NCBI GenBank assembly: GCA_038231615.1
Contig: JBBRLA010000207.1
Coordinates: forward strand, 1-12,401
DNA length: 12,401 nt
Direction: 5' to 3'
DNA from: JBBRLA01 sp038231615
GTDB taxonomy: Bacteria; Myxococcota_A; Polyangia; Palsa-1104; JAEUJZ01
Shown: piece after piece, positions 11,170-12,401 of the stretch
Position numbering within the stretch: the stretch's first letter is position 1
Layout: the number at the start of each line of letters is the position of its first letter
The notes under the pieces: generated by a model
Database searches by the model: none
What the model was told of the DNA's origin: nothing
Seen by the model: the letters and a program-made list of their open reading frames with translations, nothing else
Translations under genes and position numbers: made by a program

Positions 11170-11198
11170 TTGCCCACTGGTAAGTATTGTCCTACATT
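11170..11198 (+). promoter_or_regulatory. Candidate sigma70 promoter of the PilZ gene
   Basis: TTGCCC (11170-11175) and TACATT (11193-11198) are separated by 17 bases, placing the transcript start near 11205, shortly before the ribosome-binding site. The match is moderate. The region is shared with the divergent pgpA. Confidence 0.45.
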
Positions 11199-11228
11199 TG
11201 CTTACCCAAATGGACAGGAGAACCTCAG

Positions 11229-11645
11229 ATGGCCGATGACCGCCGAGTTGACCTCCGCCTCCCCGTTGAAATCTGCGTGCACCATTACCTCTCTGATGTG
11301 CAGTACCTGGGGCTGACACGAGACGTGTCCGAGATGGGCGTTTACGTCAGCCGCCTGCCCCGCGAGGCCGAGGACTTGCTGGCCTGGCAGGGGCGCCAGA
11401 TGCAGCTCGAGTTCTCCCTGCCGGGGACCGGCGAGATGATCTGGGCCAAGGGCCAGGTCCGCTACAATGACATTGACGGCACGCTGCACGGCCTCGGCAT
11501 CCGTCTTTTGGCCATGGCCGAGCGTCACAAGCGTGCCCTGCGGGACTATGTGGATCAAGTGCAGAAGGCGCGGCTGCACAACTTGCTTTTGCGGGTGCGG
11601 CGCAACCGCCGCTCGGGACTCCCGGGCGTGCGCGCTCACGCCTGA
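11229..11645 (+). CDS. PilZ domain protein (probable c-di-GMP receptor)
   Basis: A 138-residue single-domain PilZ protein. Both c-di-GMP-binding motifs are intact: RxxxR at Arg6-Arg10 (RRVDLR) and DxSxxG at Asp32-Gly37 (DVSEMG). The beta-barrel region follows (RQMQLEFSLPGTGEMIWAKG, then HGLGIRLL). The last 40 residues are helical and basic (RHKRALRDYVDQVQKARL, ending with RVRRNRRS), which could serve for partner or nucleic acid contact. The ATG at 11229 is chosen because AGGAGA lies 8 bases upstream; the frame is open to 11187, but those residues do not resemble the family. Binding is expected from the motifs; the output pathway is unknown. The stop is only 2 bases from the stop of the convergent lipoprotein gene. 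Confidence 0.88.
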   Translation: MADDRRVDLRLPVEICVHHYLSDVQYLGLTRDVSEMGVYVSRLPREAEDLLAWQGRQMQLEFSLPGTGEMIWAKGQVRYNDIDGTLHGLGIRLLAMAERHKRALRDYVDQVQKARLHNLLLRVRRNRRSGLPGVRAHA

Positions 11646-11647
11646 GC

Positions 11648-11968
11648 TTACTTGCCGAGGGCGCAGGCCCCGGCGGTGCAGGCCACCTGGGGGGCGACGC
11701 AGAGGGTGGTGCACACCGGGACGGAGCCACACTGGTTCCTTGCCTGGTTGAAGTCCGCCGTGTACCGCTCCTCGTCGGCGCTGTTGATGGCCCCGTTGGG
11801 GCAGGCACACCCGCAAACGTCGCCGGTGTGGATCGGGACGCAGTCGCCGGCCGTGGTGCAGGTGGTCTTGTACGTGCTCAGCGAGATCGTAGTGCTCCCG
11901 CCACAGCAGAGCAAGCCGAGGAAGACGGGCCAGGGGGCCATCTGGGCGGGGCGTTTCCATCGGTACAT
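11648..11968 (-). CDS. Small Cys-rich putative lipoprotein
   Basis: A 106-residue protein starting at ATG 11968, chosen because AGGAGAACA lies directly upstream. Residues 1-20 are a signal peptide (basic MYRWKRP, then VFLGLL) ending at Cys21-Cys22. This resembles a lipobox, though it is not canonical because the -1 position would be Leu or Cys. The mature part holds ten further Cys: positions 37, 43, 52, 54, 56, 80, 86, 90, 97 and 102. The pattern is CxxxxxC followed by CxCxC with AIN, and then Cys pairs near the C-terminus. Similar Cys-patterned secreted lipoproteins (CxxDxDCV with a later CxxGxC) are common in Myxococcota. Disulfide bonding outside the cytoplasm is likely. Function is unknown. 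The gene is convergent with the PilZ gene. Confidence 0.75.
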   Translation of the reverse strand: MYRWKRPAQMAPWPVFLGLLCCGGSTTISLSTYKTTCTTAGDCVPIHTGDVCGCACPNGAINSADEERYTADFNQARNQCGSVPVCTTLCVAPQVACTAGACALGK

Positions 11969-12034
11969 GTTGTTCTCCTGACACAAGTAAGGGTGGCTCT
12001 TCCAGAATATGACCAAGGCCGCGCAGCTTTGCCA

Positions 12035-12053
12035 GGCGCACCCGAGGTGCGCC
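12035..12053. repeat. Perfect 8-pair inverted repeat
   Basis: GGCGCACC and GGTGCGCC flank a three-base CGA centre. There is no U-tract on either strand, so it is not a standard intrinsic terminator. It lies 67 bases upstream of the lipoprotein start and could be an operator, an mRNA leader hairpin or part of a dispersed repeat. Confidence 0.55.
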
Positions 12054-12091
12054 GGTAAGCATGTGGAAGCGCGGCGTTCTTCGCCATCGAC

Positions 12092-12274
12092 TTGGATCGC
12101 GATGCGAATCGTGGGGCCCTACGTGATTCTTCGGTGCCGTCAGCGGCACCGGCGTTTTGCCGTGGATTTGAGTCCGACGACCTGCTCGCTCTGGCGGGCG
12201 GTATCACCGGCATCCTGATGTACCGGGCGCATCAGCGCAACCAGCGGCTCGCCTGGCTGCGCCGGATGTTCTAA
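12092..12274 (+). CDS. Doubtful small ORF, 60 residues
   Basis: An open frame starting with TTG and no ribosome-binding site. The second half (GGITGILMYRAHQRNQRLAW, then LRRMF) has a hydrophobic stretch followed by a basic end and GC-rich third codon positions, so it could be a small membrane-anchored protein or the remnant of a larger gene. It overlaps the convergent partial gene by four bases. No family is recognised and it may be random. Confidence 0.2.
   Translation: MDRDANRGALRDSSVPSAAPAFCRGFESDDLLALAGGITGILMYRAHQRNQRLAWLRRMF
12133..12150. repeat. Perfect 7-pair inverted repeat
   Basis: GGTGCCG and CGGCACC flank a TCAG loop. On the plus strand it is followed by GGCGTTTTGCC, giving only a weak T-run, so terminator activity is doubtful. 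It is the second strong hairpin within 120 bases. Confidence 0.45.
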
Positions 12275-12401
12275 TCCGGATCGTGCTGAACCAGATTCTT
12301 GGCTTCCTCCTCGAGTCGCTGCTTGACTTGTTGCGCCAGCCGTTCGGTCAGGTAGTCCTCCAGTTTTTGTCTCTCGTCCTCAAACTCGCGAATGGCCACC
12401 C
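12271..12401 (-). CDS. Unidentified gene, C-terminal fragment with coiled-coil character
   Basis: The minus strand from the right edge reads VAIREFEDERQKLEDYLTER, then LAQQVKQRLEEEAKNLVQHD, then PD and a stop at 12271. The 43 residues are almost entirely charged or Gln/Leu and fit an amphipathic helix or coiled coil. The frame is already open at the edge, so this is most likely the 3' end of a longer gene; the GTG at 12399 is probably internal. No family can be named from this piece. It points toward the lipoprotein gene, about 300 bases downstream. Confidence 0.65.
   Translation of the reverse strand, partial: VAIREFEDERQKLEDYLTERLAQQVKQRLEEEAKNLVQHDPD

Larger units (their letters stand above)
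11969..12270. other. Mostly non-coding region upstream of the lipoprotein gene
   Basis: About 300 bases holding two perfect GC hairpins (listed separately) and only one doubtful small ORF. No convincing promoter for the lipoprotein gene was recognised on the minus strand. Confidence 0.5.

Overview
The window is high-GC bacterial DNA, almost fully packed with genes. Several features point to a Myxococcota (former Deltaproteobacteria) chromosome. IF2 carries a very long Ala/Pro-rich linker. A ylxR gene sits between nusA and infB. One TolQ-type gene is followed by two TolR-type genes. A small lipoprotein shows the Cys-rich pattern often seen in myxobacteria, and an isolated type III secretion ring gene (sctQ) is present. 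This taxonomic call is an inference from gene content; there is no marker RNA to confirm it.

Region 1 (1-6746, all minus strand) is the translation/transcription operon. In transcription order it reads rimP - nusA - ylxR - infB - ylxP (DUF503) - guaA, and guaA runs off the left edge. Its genes are separated by short gaps or overlap. A sigma70-type promoter and a strong terminator-like hairpin lie just ahead of rimP, which suggests attenuation of the whole operon. The rbfA and truB genes that often follow infB are absent at this place; guaA occupies it.

Region 2 (about 6960-7155, plus strand) is an initiator tRNA-fMet gene with its own promoter and rho-independent terminator. It is divergent from the rimP operon. 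Its 1-72 position is a U-U mismatch instead of the usual C-A.

Region 3 (7251-9171, minus strand) is a three-gene operon, tolQ/exbB-like - tolR/exbD-like - tolR/exbD-like, behind a near-consensus promoter. It encodes a proton-driven inner-membrane motor of the TolQR/ExbBD/AglRQS class. The partner it powers is not in the window.

Region 4 (9436-11111, minus strand) is pgpA (phosphatidylglycerophosphatase A) overlapping sctQ, a C-ring (sorting platform) protein of type III secretion. The sctQ gene has a plausible internal translation start that would give a separate C-terminal SpoA fragment, as known for SctQ of other systems.

Region 5 (11170-12401) holds a PilZ (c-di-GMP receptor) gene on the plus strand, divergent from pgpA, then a convergent Cys-rich lipoprotein gene. 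Next comes about 300 bases with two perfect hairpins and one doubtful small ORF. The 3' end of an unidentified coiled-coil-like minus-strand gene lies at the right edge.
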